From the NCBI GenBank assembly GCA_963763215.1, contig CAVXNX010000025.1, positions 1-64,000 of the forward strand: a stretch of 64,000 nt of DNA, in the 5' to 3' direction. The stretch comes from DASQZK01 sp963763215 (GTDB lineage: Bacteria; Bacteroidota; Bacteroidia; Bacteroidales; GCA-2748055). This document shows positions 11,863-20,472 of this stretch, piece after piece (position 1 is the first letter of the stretch; every line of letters starts with the position of its first letter). A model generated the notes under the pieces. The model made no database searches. It was not told the origin of the DNA and worked only from the letters and a program-made list of their open reading frames with translations. Position numbers and translations under genes: made by a program.

Positions 11863-11893
11863 CTCACATTCTCACATTCTCACATTCTCACTT
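11863..11893. repeat. 8-bp tandem repeat (CTCACATT)3
   Basis: Three perfect copies of CTCACATT (11863-11886) with degenerate part-copies on both sides (TCGCATCACTTT before, CTCACTT after). On the minus strand the sulfatase B stop codon (11888-11890) falls in the degenerate fourth copy, so the array forms the first part of the 3' untranslated region between the two sulfatase genes. Copy number could vary by replication slippage. Confidence 0.85.
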
Positions 11894-13510
11894 CTTCCCT
11901 CCCGTCGCATCCAGGTAATCCTTCAGGTATTTCTGATCGCTGGCATCACTGTCGCCGTATTCCTTCCGCAGTTTGTCCAGTTTCGCATGCATCATCGCCC
12001 TGACATCCCGGTAAGCCGGATCATCATACACATTATGCATCTCCTGCTGATCCTTTTCCAGGTCGTAGAGTTCCCATTCATCGATATCATAGTAGAAATG
12101 CATCAGCTCATAGCGGTCGGTGCGCACGCCGTAATGACGTTTGACCATGTGGATTGACGGATATTCATAATAGGTATAATAAATGGCATCGCGCCACCTG
12201 GCCGTATCGCCTTCCACGAGCCGGCGGAAGGACTCTCCCTGCATATCCCCGGGCACGCTGACACCGGCATAATCCAGGAACGTGGGAGCAAAATCGAGAT
12301 TCTGCACCATTTTATCAACCACGGTTCCCGGCTTGATGTCTTTAGGATAACGCATCAGGATGGGTGTCCGGAAGGATTCCCTGTACATGAACCGTTTATC
12401 GAACCAGCCGTGTTCACCCAGGTACATCCCCTGGTCGGAGGTATAAACCACAATGGTATTGCCGGTCAGGCCGTTCTTGTCGAGATAATCGAGCACTTCG
12501 CCCACCCCGTCATCCACCGAAGCGATACAGGCCAGGTAGTCCTGCATGTAACGTTCATATTTCCAATGGGTCTTTTCTTTTTCCGACATTCCCGGGTAAA
12601 CCTTTTCGAATTCATCGTTCATGGGGCCGTAAACCGAATCCCAGGCGGCCCTTTGCTGAGCATCCATCCGGCCAAGGTTATTGGTGTAGGCATTTTTTCC
12701 CCAGCCGGTATTTTCCTCAATGCCCAGCCTGTCCATGACATCCGGGGAGATCTTATTATCTCCAGCCCAGTTCATATTCTGGTTGATCCGCATTTCAGCC
12801 GACCGTGCGGCAGTCCCCCTTCCCGAATAGTCATCATAAAGTGTCTCCGGTTCTTTGAAGGTTTTGTGAATATACGTTTTATAATGTTTTTCCTCGGGCA
12901 GCCATTCCCGGTGAGGAGCCTTGTGATGATAAAGCAGGCAGAAAGGCTTGTCCGGATCACGGTGCTTCAACCAGTCGATGGCGAGGTTGGTGATGATGCT
13001 GGTGGCATATCCGTGGATTTGTTCCTTCTTCCCGTTTATGATGAAATCGGGATTGTAATAATGCCCCTGTCCCTCCAAAACAGCGGAATAATCGAATCCC
13101 TGTGGCGTACCGTCGAGATGGATCTTCCCGACCAGCGCGGTCTGGTATCCATTCTGCTGAAGGAGTTTTGGCCAGTTTTCCTGGTCCCAGTTAAAAGGCT
13201 GGACATTGTCGACTTTGCCGTTGACAAAGCTGTGCTTGCCCGTGAGCATCACCGCCCGGCTCGGGGCGCACAGGGAATTGGTCACGAAACCCTGCGTAAA
13301 AAGAGCCCCTTCTTTGGCGAGCCTGTCGATGTTCGGTGTATTGTTCAGACCATATCCATAGGCACTGATGGCCTGGTAACCATGGTCGTCACTCATGATG
13401 AAAATAATGTTCGGCTTTTTCTGTTCCTGTTTTAAGGCGCGACCGGAACATGAGGCCGCAGCCGTACCAACGGTCAGGATCGCCAATACCTTTGAAATGT
13501 TTGCGTACAT
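11888..13510 (-). CDS. Type I sulfatase B, lipoprotein
   Basis: Intact 540-residue sulfatase. I chose the start at 13508-13510 because it opens a lipoprotein signal peptide (MYANISKVLAILTV... AASC|SG); a longer in-frame extension upstream has no signal and looks non-coding. Sulfatase features in order: KKPNIIFIMSDDHGYQ, NTPNIDRLAKEGALF, the formylglycine site NSLCAPSRAVMLTGKHS (CxPSR), VGKIHL, YHHKAPHREW, YTSDQGMYLGEHGWFDKR, and the C-terminal NLDFAPTFLDYAG and WELYDLEKDQQE segments. The lipid anchor places it in the envelope, probably surface exposed. It is the first gene of a run with sulfatase A, GH172 and the DUF4350-type gene. The motif set resembles sulfatases of glycosaminoglycan or algal/plant glycan loci but the substrate is not determined. 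Confidence 0.9.
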   Translation of the reverse strand: MYANISKVLAILTVGTAAASCSGRALKQEQKKPNIIFIMSDDHGYQAISAYGYGLNNTPNIDRLAKEGALFTQGFVTNSLCAPSRAVMLTGKHSFVNGKVDNVQPFNWDQENWPKLLQQNGYQTALVGKIHLDGTPQGFDYSAVLEGQGHYYNPDFIINGKKEQIHGYATSIITNLAIDWLKHRDPDKPFCLLYHHKAPHREWLPEEKHYKTYIHKTFKEPETLYDDYSGRGTAARSAEMRINQNMNWAGDNKISPDVMDRLGIEENTGWGKNAYTNNLGRMDAQQRAAWDSVYGPMNDEFEKVYPGMSEKEKTHWKYERYMQDYLACIASVDDGVGEVLDYLDKNGLTGNTIVVYTSDQGMYLGEHGWFDKRFMYRESFRTPILMRYPKDIKPGTVVDKMVQNLDFAPTFLDYAGVSVPGDMQGESFRRLVEGDTARWRDAIYYTYYEYPSIHMVKRHYGVRTDRYELMHFYYDIDEWELYDLEKDQQEMHNVYDDPAYRDVRAMMHAKLDKLRKEYGDSDASDQKYLKDYLDATGGKK

Positions 13511-13784
13511 GGTGAATGATTTGGGTGAGACGCCGGATCGGTGGCTGAACCCCGGTCCGCCGGTTAAACCTCCCCAAGATAACCATTTGAGATGAAAATT
13601 GCAGATTCTGGCCGGGAAAACCTCACCGTCAGACCCCCTGCCGTCCCTTTCCTCACAGGGCAGAGACGCCGGATAAGCGTCGATAATCTCCTCATCAGCT
13701 GCCCAATAAAGCACCGGAGACCCGGCACGAGGACATTTTTATCCTCATGGCCGGGCCGGTGTCAGCAGCGATCATCGCGGCATA

Positions 13785-16130
13785 TCACTGCAACACGATG
13801 ATCCTGGTATCAAGCACGACATTCTGCGGACTCACGAATTGAAGGTAATACATGCCCTTGTTCCCGAATTCCTTGATATTGACTTCATACCTGGGCAGAT
13901 TGCAAACCTGGCTGAAGATGGTTCGCCCCGTTCCGTCGATGATCCTGAGCGTATGCATGCTGAAATGGCTGTAGTCCCCAAGATCGATGATGATGTTCTC
14001 CGTGGTGGGATTGGGGTAGACATTGATGTTATTCAAGGCGTCTCCGCCAACACCCAAATTGGTGTTGATCTTCAGTGTATCGCTTTTTCCGGTGCAGGTT
14101 TCGATGCGAATGGTATCGTAAACCGTCACAATGACGGTATCAATGACCTGAAGAAGCGGATCACTGAAATGAAAGATATTCGACCGGGAAGCGCCGAGAT
14201 CCGGGTTACCGGTATAGTTCCAGAATTGCGCTTCGACCTGGTAATAAACCGGGTCGAGGGAAACATGATCAATCGATGAATGCACTTCAGGAATGGTGTT
14301 TCCGGTCAGGGTCAGGCTCTCCGGCGTAAGCCCCTTATAGACCCGGTAACGGGCAACTTCCCTTCCCTGGTAGGCATTCCAAAGCAAATCCAGGGTGGCA
14401 TCCATATTCTGGAAAGCGTCGAGGTGAAGACTCTGCTGGATGGTCCCAGGATCCGAAAAAATACCGCATTCGTCTTTAACTTTTACCTGGTAGGCATAGG
14501 AGGTCAGAGCCGGATCGGAATTCAGATCTATGTAGGATGTCAATGCCTGATTGAAGCCCAGTGCATCCAGCAATGAAGGATTTCCGCCATCGACCGATCT
14601 CATGACATAAAGGGAATCGGCGCTGAAATCTTCAGGGATTTCCCATACCAGCCTGTTCTTCCCGGTTTCCGGATCTACGGTAACAAGCTGAAGTAAAAGT
14701 GGATTGCCGGAAGGTACGAGTGAAACATGGATATTTTCTTCCCCAGCACACCCGGTGGCGGTCTGGGCTTTCAGCAATACATGCTCTTCACCGGTAACCG
14801 CCCCCGTGGAAAAATGATCTCCTTCATAGACCTGGTCGTTAAATGCCCAGGAATAACTGACATCAGAAGTACCCTGGTAATTGCTTCCTGCTGTGAATGA
14901 CGCCTCAGATTTGCAGCTTACCAGCGTGTCGCCGGTGAACTGCGGCTCAAGTGCTGTGACATATACTTTTATTTCTGCCCGGTCCGATTCGATCCCGCCG
15001 TCGGACTGGCTGACAAAGTAACTGTATACACCCGGGGTTGCCGTAACGGGAACGGGTGGTTCCACTGAACCGGTGCCCCCGGAGGACGAAGTATACCAAA
15101 GCAGGTTGGTGCCCGTGACTTCCAGAGGCAGCGGAGGCTCGCCCGGGCAGTAATAAACGGGTGACTTCACCACGGGCCGCGGGACACGAGCTTCAAGGTC
15201 AAAGACCAGGTATCCCGAAAAATACAACATTTCAAAGGCATCATTGGTCGTTGAACTCCAATAATGCATCACATTGGTATCATCGAGCCTCAAACCGGAG
15301 GACACGTCGAAGGAAATGGTATCCTTAACGTATGGATCGAACGGCACATAATTGGAAGAAGAATAGGGCCCCCATTCATCTTTCATATAAAGCATATGAT
15401 CTTTAAAATTAAATGCAATGCCAGCCCAAATCGTTCCGTCAGCTTCTTTGACCCACATAGATTCGTTTGTTTTATCTGCTCCCAGGGCATTTTTCCACTC
15501 CCCTGTCTGACCGCAATTGCTCACATTCTCTCTAATCCCGCCAGGCCACAGGGCATATTTCGATCCGCCGAGTTCGATATAACGTGCGTATTGAGCATTT
15601 TTACCGTTTAATCCATATACTTCCTGAGCAGCCTGAAAACCAGCTTCATACCGGTTATACTCCCGCGTCTGCATGGATATCTCAAAATACCGTGAATCGT
15701 CACCATAATCTTTCACACCAAGGCCCTGCTTATCAATGTATTTCAGCATCACATACAGATTTTCAGAATTGAAACAGACTTTATAGGAAGCCCCGAAGGT
15801 TCCCCCTCCCTGTCCGTCGAGATCATAAGGATCATACTGGTCTAAACGCACCGCATTGGAGATAAACTTCTCCTCGTCGAGGCGGTCCCAGAGTGTTTTG
15901 AGATCATCCAGACCCATGGTGGATAACTGCATATTCATCTGGTCAGGGATGCGCATGGCATGGACGACTTTTTTGTCGAACGGATTTTCACTCATATCAT
16001 AAGGGAAAGATGCGCCCGCATTGCCCGAGAAGTCCAACCAGTTTATTGGCGTGAAAGGCCCTTGAGCGAAAACAGGATGAAAAGCAGATACTAAAAGGAC
16101 CTGGAGAGTCAGCAGTACAAATTTTTTCAT
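13785..16130 (-). CDS. Large T9SS protein with CBM9-like and Ig domains
   Basis: Intact 781-residue secreted protein. A signal peptide (MKKFVLLTLQ... FAQ) leads into about 310 residues resembling CBM9-like sugar-binding sandwiches (YKVCFNSENLYVMLKYID; TIWAGIAFNFKDHML; DAFEMLYFSGYLVFDLEARV). Next is a Bacteroidota Ig-like module (SPVYYCPGEPPLPLEVTGTNLLWY, GGTGS, YSYFVSQSDGGIESDRAEI), further Ig/PKD and fibronectin III-like segments, and a T9SS sorting domain (INVYPNPTTENIIIDLG, GMYYLQFVSPQNVVL, TRIIVLQ). It should be exported through T9SS and stay on the cell surface. No catalytic motif is evident, so I infer glycan binding rather than cleavage. It lies 274 bases upstream of sulfatase B on the same strand. 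Confidence 0.75.
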   Translation of the reverse strand: MKKFVLLTLQVLLVSAFHPVFAQGPFTPINWLDFSGNAGASFPYDMSENPFDKKVVHAMRIPDQMNMQLSTMGLDDLKTLWDRLDEEKFISNAVRLDQYDPYDLDGQGGGTFGASYKVCFNSENLYVMLKYIDKQGLGVKDYGDDSRYFEISMQTREYNRYEAGFQAAQEVYGLNGKNAQYARYIELGGSKYALWPGGIRENVSNCGQTGEWKNALGADKTNESMWVKEADGTIWAGIAFNFKDHMLYMKDEWGPYSSSNYVPFDPYVKDTISFDVSSGLRLDDTNVMHYWSSTTNDAFEMLYFSGYLVFDLEARVPRPVVKSPVYYCPGEPPLPLEVTGTNLLWYTSSSGGTGSVEPPVPVTATPGVYSYFVSQSDGGIESDRAEIKVYVTALEPQFTGDTLVSCKSEASFTAGSNYQGTSDVSYSWAFNDQVYEGDHFSTGAVTGEEHVLLKAQTATGCAGEENIHVSLVPSGNPLLLQLVTVDPETGKNRLVWEIPEDFSADSLYVMRSVDGGNPSLLDALGFNQALTSYIDLNSDPALTSYAYQVKVKDECGIFSDPGTIQQSLHLDAFQNMDATLDLLWNAYQGREVARYRVYKGLTPESLTLTGNTIPEVHSSIDHVSLDPVYYQVEAQFWNYTGNPDLGASRSNIFHFSDPLLQVIDTVIVTVYDTIRIETCTGKSDTLKINTNLGVGGDALNNINVYPNPTTENIIIDLGDYSHFSMHTLRIIDGTGRTIFSQVCNLPRYEVNIKEFGNKGMYYLQFVSPQNVVLDTRIIVLQ

Positions 16131-16219
16131 AGTGTTACTCGTTGTTTAGGTTTGAGAAAAAGAGGCGACGTGCCGCGGCGATCCATTGCAAAATCCTCAA
16201 AGATCTTCATAATCAGTTT

Positions 16220-16494
16220 ATCCGGACCGGCATTGTTATTCGAATTTCCGATAAAGGATTGAAATTTCCAAAACATTTGATGAAAAGTTCCTTTCTCGCC
16301 GGTAAGGACCATCAATTCTATTCGTGCCACGGCAAGAATTGCCGGGAACACAGTCGAACTGAGCTGTCGCGGAAGTTGATGAACCGGTGGCCGTGAGATA
16401 TGCCTGGGCAAAAAACCCGGTGATCAACCTGTACAATGGCGACAGCCTGCCGGCGCTTCCCTTCAGGACCGACGACTGGCTCCCGGGCAAATGA
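16220..16494 (+). pseudogene. Remnant of sialate O-acetylesterase C-terminus
   Basis: Between two divergent genes lies a plus-strand coding remnant ending at TGA 16492-16494. Its last 40 codons read EVDEPVAVRYAWAKNPVINL then YNGDSLPALPFRTDDW, the characteristic end of the SGNH-type sialate O-acetylesterase family (PVAVRYAW..., NLYN, PASPFRTDDW). Just upstream, in a neighbouring frame, are LAGKDHQFYS and ARIAGNTVELS, which match the preceding part of the same family, with breaks near 16325 and 16375. There is no start and no catalytic GDS block, so most of the gene is gone. Family members remove O-acetyl groups from glycans. The piece is probably a deletion remnant of an older cluster gene. 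Confidence 0.6.
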
Positions 16495-16693
16495 CCCGGT
16501 GGAGGAGTCCTCACTATTTCGCCCGGTTTCTTTCATGAGGCTGATTTCTTTATTAACTTATGACGCCGTTCGTCAATGTCCGTGAGCCGCAACGTCCGTC
16601 ACCGGAAAGTTTTCCAGGTTCAGTTCGTTTACCGGAATGATGAGCGAAACCCGGCTTTTGGAACTGATGATCTCATCTTTTAAACACCAAAAC

Positions 16694-18088
16694 ATGAAAA
16701 TACCATTTTTCACCCGTCTCTTCCTCGTCATTTTCCTGGCACCCTTGTGCTCCGTTGCATTCAGCACGCACGTGATCCCCTACCCCGCCATCCCGGAACT
16801 GGTCACCAGCGATGTTTACTCCGTTGAAGTGAACGGTCAGAAAATCTGGACGGAAAAATTTACGACCCATTTCGACTTTGCAAAACTTCCCGACTGGTTC
16901 AATGCACCTTACGTGAGGGTCCAGCAGGAAATCCACCAGGCTGGCTTTTCGTGTGACGGCCCGGTGAAAATCTCCATCACCGTTCCCGGGGTCATCTCCC
17001 ATGCTTCGGTACGGCCGGCAAGCCGGGAAATCAAAACCACTATCTCAGGCAAAACACTGACATTCAGCATTCATGGGCCGGATAAGCTCTTTATTGAAAT
17101 CGACAGCCTCGCTCCCTTATGCCTGTTTGCCGATCCGCCCGAAGAAAATGTCCCTTCGGCCAACGATCCCGGGGTTCATTACTTCGGCCCCGGCGTTCAT
17201 CATCCGGGTTACATCACCCTCAAAGATCATGAAACACTTTACATTGCTCCCGGAGCTATTGTTTATGGCGGGATCCGGGCCGACAGTGTATCGGACATCC
17301 GGGTCATGGGCCGCGGTATCCTCGACGGGAATTTTGAATTCGAGCGGATGGTCCGCATGCGGAATTGTCAAAATGTCCGGGTTGAAGGCGTGCTGATGCG
17401 CTATGGCAATGCATGGACGAACACCCTGATCAACTGCCGGAACGTGGAATACCAGGGTGTCAAGGTGCTGAGCTTCGGCCCGGGCGGCGACGGCATCGAT
17501 CCGCTCGGTTCGCAGAACGTTATCATCACCAAATGCTTCCTGAGGTGCACCGACGATTGCATCGCCATTAAATGCCCTTCCTACGATCACATCGTCAAAA
17601 ATATCCTGGTCAGTGACAATACGATGATCGGATTTGCTTATAGTGATGGCATCACGATCGGTTATGAAACCAACGGGCAGACCATCAGCGACATTGCCGT
17701 GAAAAACTGCGACATTCTCCTGGCGCGCGGCGGAAGCCGGGTCAACGGCCACAGTGGGTTCAGCATCATCTGCGATGGCCCGGCCGTGATCAGCAACGTG
17801 GTGTTTGAAAACCTGAGGGTCGAAAAGGCTGAGGACCGGCTGTTCGAACTCGACGTGACCAATGGCAGGCTTTATGGTGATGATCCCCCGGGACATATCC
17901 GGGATATCCTGCTGAAAAATATTCATTGGTATCATGCCGGACCGATTGTGCTGAAAGGATTTGACGATACGCACCGCGTGGAGAATGTTATTTTCCAGGA
18001 TTGCATGGTGGGGCACTCGCCGCTGAAGGACGTGAAGGATGAGGTCCTGGAGACCAATGCATATGTCACCGGTATTACCGTCAGATGA
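16694..18088 (+). CDS. GH28-type beta-helix hydrolase
   Basis: Intact 464-residue exported enzyme. Start at 16694 opens the signal peptide (MKIPFFTRLFLVIFLAPLCSVAFS); an in-frame ATG 57 bases upstream would precede the signal and is rejected. An N-terminal beta-sandwich (about residues 25-150) is followed by right-handed beta-helix repeats with polygalacturonase-type catalytic motifs: FGPGGDGIDPLGSQNV and RCTDDCIAIK (paired Asp), then SDGITIGYETNG. The sandwich-plus-helix arrangement also resembles GH49-type enzymes, so I call it GH28-type rather than a firm polygalacturonase. It is the only plus-strand enzyme in the island and would complement the DUF4350-type protein if the substrate is pectic. 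It converges with the T9SS remnant that ends 30 bases beyond its stop. Confidence 0.82.
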   Translation: MKIPFFTRLFLVIFLAPLCSVAFSTHVIPYPAIPELVTSDVYSVEVNGQKIWTEKFTTHFDFAKLPDWFNAPYVRVQQEIHQAGFSCDGPVKISITVPGVISHASVRPASREIKTTISGKTLTFSIHGPDKLFIEIDSLAPLCLFADPPEENVPSANDPGVHYFGPGVHHPGYITLKDHETLYIAPGAIVYGGIRADSVSDIRVMGRGILDGNFEFERMVRMRNCQNVRVEGVLMRYGNAWTNTLINCRNVEYQGVKVLSFGPGGDGIDPLGSQNVIITKCFLRCTDDCIAIKCPSYDHIVKNILVSDNTMIGFAYSDGITIGYETNGQTISDIAVKNCDILLARGGSRVNGHSGFSIICDGPAVISNVVFENLRVEKAEDRLFELDVTNGRLYGDDPPGHIRDILLKNIHWYHAGPIVLKGFDDTHRVENVIFQDCMVGHSPLKDVKDEVLETNAYVTGITVR

Positions 18089-18118
18089 GGCCGGAGCCCG
18101 GGGATCCGTTGGTGCACC

Positions 18119-18436
18119 TCATCGCATGACCATAAATTTCCCGAAAGCGGATTTACCGTCGCTGGTTTTCAGCCCATAAAAATAGAGTCCTTCTGACTGC
18201 CCGGCCATGTCGATTTTTATCTTGCCGTACCACCCTCAAAGGAAGGGATGACTTCTGATCTGACCAGCCGGCCGAGGGCATCCCATACCTGCACCCTTGC
18301 CTTTCCCCGGGAACGCTGAGGAAATTCGAGGATGGTGAACTCGTCGCACGGATCGGGATAGTTTTTGATCCCGCCCAGCATCACCGCTTTTGCCAACGAG
18401 GGTGTGACAGGCTCAGCCTTCCTCAGGTCGGGTGTC
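18119..18436 (-). pseudogene. Orphan T9SS sorting-domain remnant
   Basis: On the minus strand, ending at TGA 18119-18121, is a complete T9SS C-terminal domain without a passenger: IKNYPDPCDEFTILEF, VQVWDALGRLVRSEVIPSFE, then after a one-base break near 18218 KIKIDMAGQSEGLYFYGL and FGKFMVMR. Upstream its frame runs into the 3' end of the methyltransferase gene, which uses a different frame and stops at 18413. No secreted domain precedes it. It is most likely the 3' scar of a deleted exported enzyme, fused by deletion to the methyltransferase. Confidence 0.6.
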
Positions 18437-19111
18437 GGGTGATTTTTTATTTTCCTCCCGTTTGCCGGGCTTCCTGGCCCGGATCACCTCGGAGGGAAAG
18501 GTATTCTGGCTGACCGGGATGGCTTCTTCAATGACGAAGCCGGCAGTACGGAGACTATCCTTAAAATCGACAGGTCTGCATCCCGTCAGCAGATCCGGAT
18601 ATTTTTCAGCGACCCACCCCCAGAACCGGTTGACCCGATTCCTGCCCGGGGAAAATGTTGTCATCACGGCAAGGCCGCCGGGCCGCAGCACCCGGAAAAA
18701 TTCCCTGGCGATCGTGATGAAGCTTTCCTCCGGCATGAGGTCGACCATATAATTATTGAAAAGGATATCGAATGAATCGCCGCTAAAGTCGAGGTGCAAG
18801 GCGTTACCTTCCTCCAGCCGGAAGGCATTCCCGTCAAACCCGGAAAGCCTTTTTTTCGCTTTCGCCAGCATGGCAGGTGAAAGATCGATGCCGGTGTTAT
18901 GTCCCCCGGAATTCTGATGGACAATGGCTTCAAAAACCACCCCGGTGCCACACGCCACTTCGAGAATATCCTGGTGATTGCGGATTTCAGCCAGCTGAAG
19001 GGCTTTCCTGACCGCCCTGGATTCGGTGAGACGGCTCCATAAATCGTAGATGCCGGCCACCTTCCGGAAGTCTTCCCGGGTCTTTTTGATATTCAGCTCG
19101 CGTTTAAGCAT
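18413..19111 (-). CDS. UbiE-like class I methyltransferase
   Basis: Cytoplasmic SAM-dependent methyltransferase of about 232 residues. I take the start at 19109-19111 (MLKRELNIKKTREDF), a typical beginning for UbiE-like proteins; a longer in-frame option exists at 19192. Motif I is ILEVACGTGVVFEAI (SAM-binding Gly-rich loop), motif II region GIDLSPAMLAKAKKR, then FDILFNNYMVDLMP and FRVLRPGGLAVMTTF (motif III). The acceptor cannot be told; quinone and lipid methyltransferases share this pattern. The tail (KREENKKSPDTRPEEG) is hydrophilic, atypical, and overlaps the orphan T9SS remnant, so the natural C-terminus may have been altered by the deletion that made the remnant. Confidence 0.75.
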   Translation of the reverse strand: MLKRELNIKKTREDFRKVAGIYDLWSRLTESRAVRKALQLAEIRNHQDILEVACGTGVVFEAIVHQNSGGHNTGIDLSPAMLAKAKKRLSGFDGNAFRLEEGNALHLDFSGDSFDILFNNYMVDLMPEESFITIAREFFRVLRPGGLAVMTTFSPGRNRVNRFWGWVAEKYPDLLTGCRPVDFKDSLRTAGFVIEEAIPVSQNTFPSEVIRARKPGKREENKKSPDTRPEEG

Positions 19112-19228
19112 ACCTGATCGTTCAGGGATGAGCGCCCAAAACATAAAAAACCGTACCGGTCGCTTCATCCATGGTATGAACATCCGGGACAATCATCCGG
19201 TTTAGATTTCCTTCGGTTTTTTTAACAT

Positions 19229-20077
19229 TCAAAAGGAATCCAGGTGACTTCTAAAGGCGATATCCACAATCGGAATGACAAAAACCGGAGGAAGTCCGAG
19301 GGCTTTCACAACTGCTTCACAGGAGGCAAGAGACGGATCCGTTTCCCGGGCATAGGCCTGCCTGACGGCTTATCGATGCGGGACATATACGCCTCTCCTT
19401 CGGTGATCAGGCGCTCTCTCTCCGTTCTTTCTGACAGGGGAGGTGTCCATGAAGTGACCAATAGGGAAACATCGTCACGGCTTTTGATCGCCCGGAGTGA
19501 TCTCATGAGCTGGTGATAGTCGGCATAATTCGGAATGTCGTTGACCAGGGGGATGGAATCGGCGGTGAACAGGATGCCGTCTTCACGGAAATACAGGTTC
19601 ACCGATCCCGGGGAATGCCCCGGTGAATGGATGACTTCCAGAGTGAGGCCTTTACCGGCACGGATGATCTGCCCGTCTTCAACCGGGCGAAGATTCTCCA
19701 CACCCCGGTCGACGAGGTCGAAGAACCCGGGCACGGGCCGTTCCCGGTTTTGCAGACCGATATCTCGGATCCACGCCATATCGTCCCTGGTGGGCGAAGA
19801 CTTCACAGCCTGTCTGGTCCCTGATTGCCGCTGCCGACCCGATGTGATCGGGATGGGCATGCGATAACAGAATGGTACTGATCTCCGAACGATCTCTTCC
19901 GCACTCTTCGATAAAGGAAAAGATCCACTCTTCACTTCCCTTCACCCCTGTATCCACCAGGGTGATCTGATCTCCGAATAGCACCAGGACATTGACAAAC
20001 CGGGAAAGAACTTTTCCCGGTCCTACCGGGATATTAAAATCGATTCTCAGGAGGTGAATTTTTTCGGTCAGTTTCAT
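19229..20077 (-). CDS. Metallo-beta-lactamase-fold hydrolase
   Basis: MBL-superfamily hydrolase of about 280 residues, cytoplasmic (no signal). The zinc motif HAHPDHIG (about residue 75) and the SPGHSPGSV strand with a later TADSI (Asp bridging ligand) are clear. The first ORF segment (from 20077) breaks near 19800 after CEVFAH and resumes with IRDIGLQN. A second break near 19365 hides the true C-terminus, which continues VRQAYARETDPSLASCEAVV and ends at TGA 19229-19231. Substrate unknown: glyoxalase II-like, lactonase and RNase-like enzymes share these motifs. It has its own upstream region of about 395 bases shared with the divergent lipoprotein gene. Confidence 0.75.
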
Positions 20078-20472
20078 AGAGATACTGTTTAGCGTGGTTC
20101 ATCCGGAACTTCTAAAAACAGCATAAACCGCGGGATTGGGTAAATGTCGAAAAAAATATTGAAAAAAAGATCAAAACAGCATACGAGATTTCGGGCTTTA
20201 AGCTATTAAGGGTTGAAAGGGTGATCGACATGATGGTTTTTTTGTGAATAAAATAACGTTCATTCGGAATATTATTTACTAACTTAATTTTTTAGCAAAT
20301 TCAATATACAGGATTTTAAGGTATTAGTACCGGTGAAGCATAGTATCCGTTGCTCCGGGATGACCAGGTCCCTCATCCCACTCGGTCAAACCGGGGACCG
20401 ATCAATTACGAATCCCATAGTTGATTACATGGGCAGGCGACTATGATAACAAGTACATCTATGAGACACAAC
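20078..20472. other. AT-rich divergent intergenic region
   Basis: A 395-base gap between the divergent MBL-fold gene and the lipoprotein gene at 20473. It is much richer in A/T than the flanking genes (20160-20320 in particular), with long A and T runs, and probably carries both promoters. I found TTTG at 20241-20244 but no downstream element matching TAnnTTTG at the right spacing, so no promoter is called. No ORF or RNA gene is recognised. Confidence 0.5.

Noticed and set aside
12410..13435. A 341-codon plus-strand open frame inside sulfatase B
   Set aside because: Antisense to an intact sulfatase with all catalytic motifs; no start context or domain of its own.
13511..13714. N-terminal extension of sulfatase B by 68 codons
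   Set aside because: The extension has no signal peptide and would bury the lipobox signal that begins at 13510.
17117..18016. A 299-codon minus-strand open frame opposite the GH28-type gene
   Set aside because: Shadow of the beta-helix coding sequence; the translation is rich in Asp/His/Ile without domain features.
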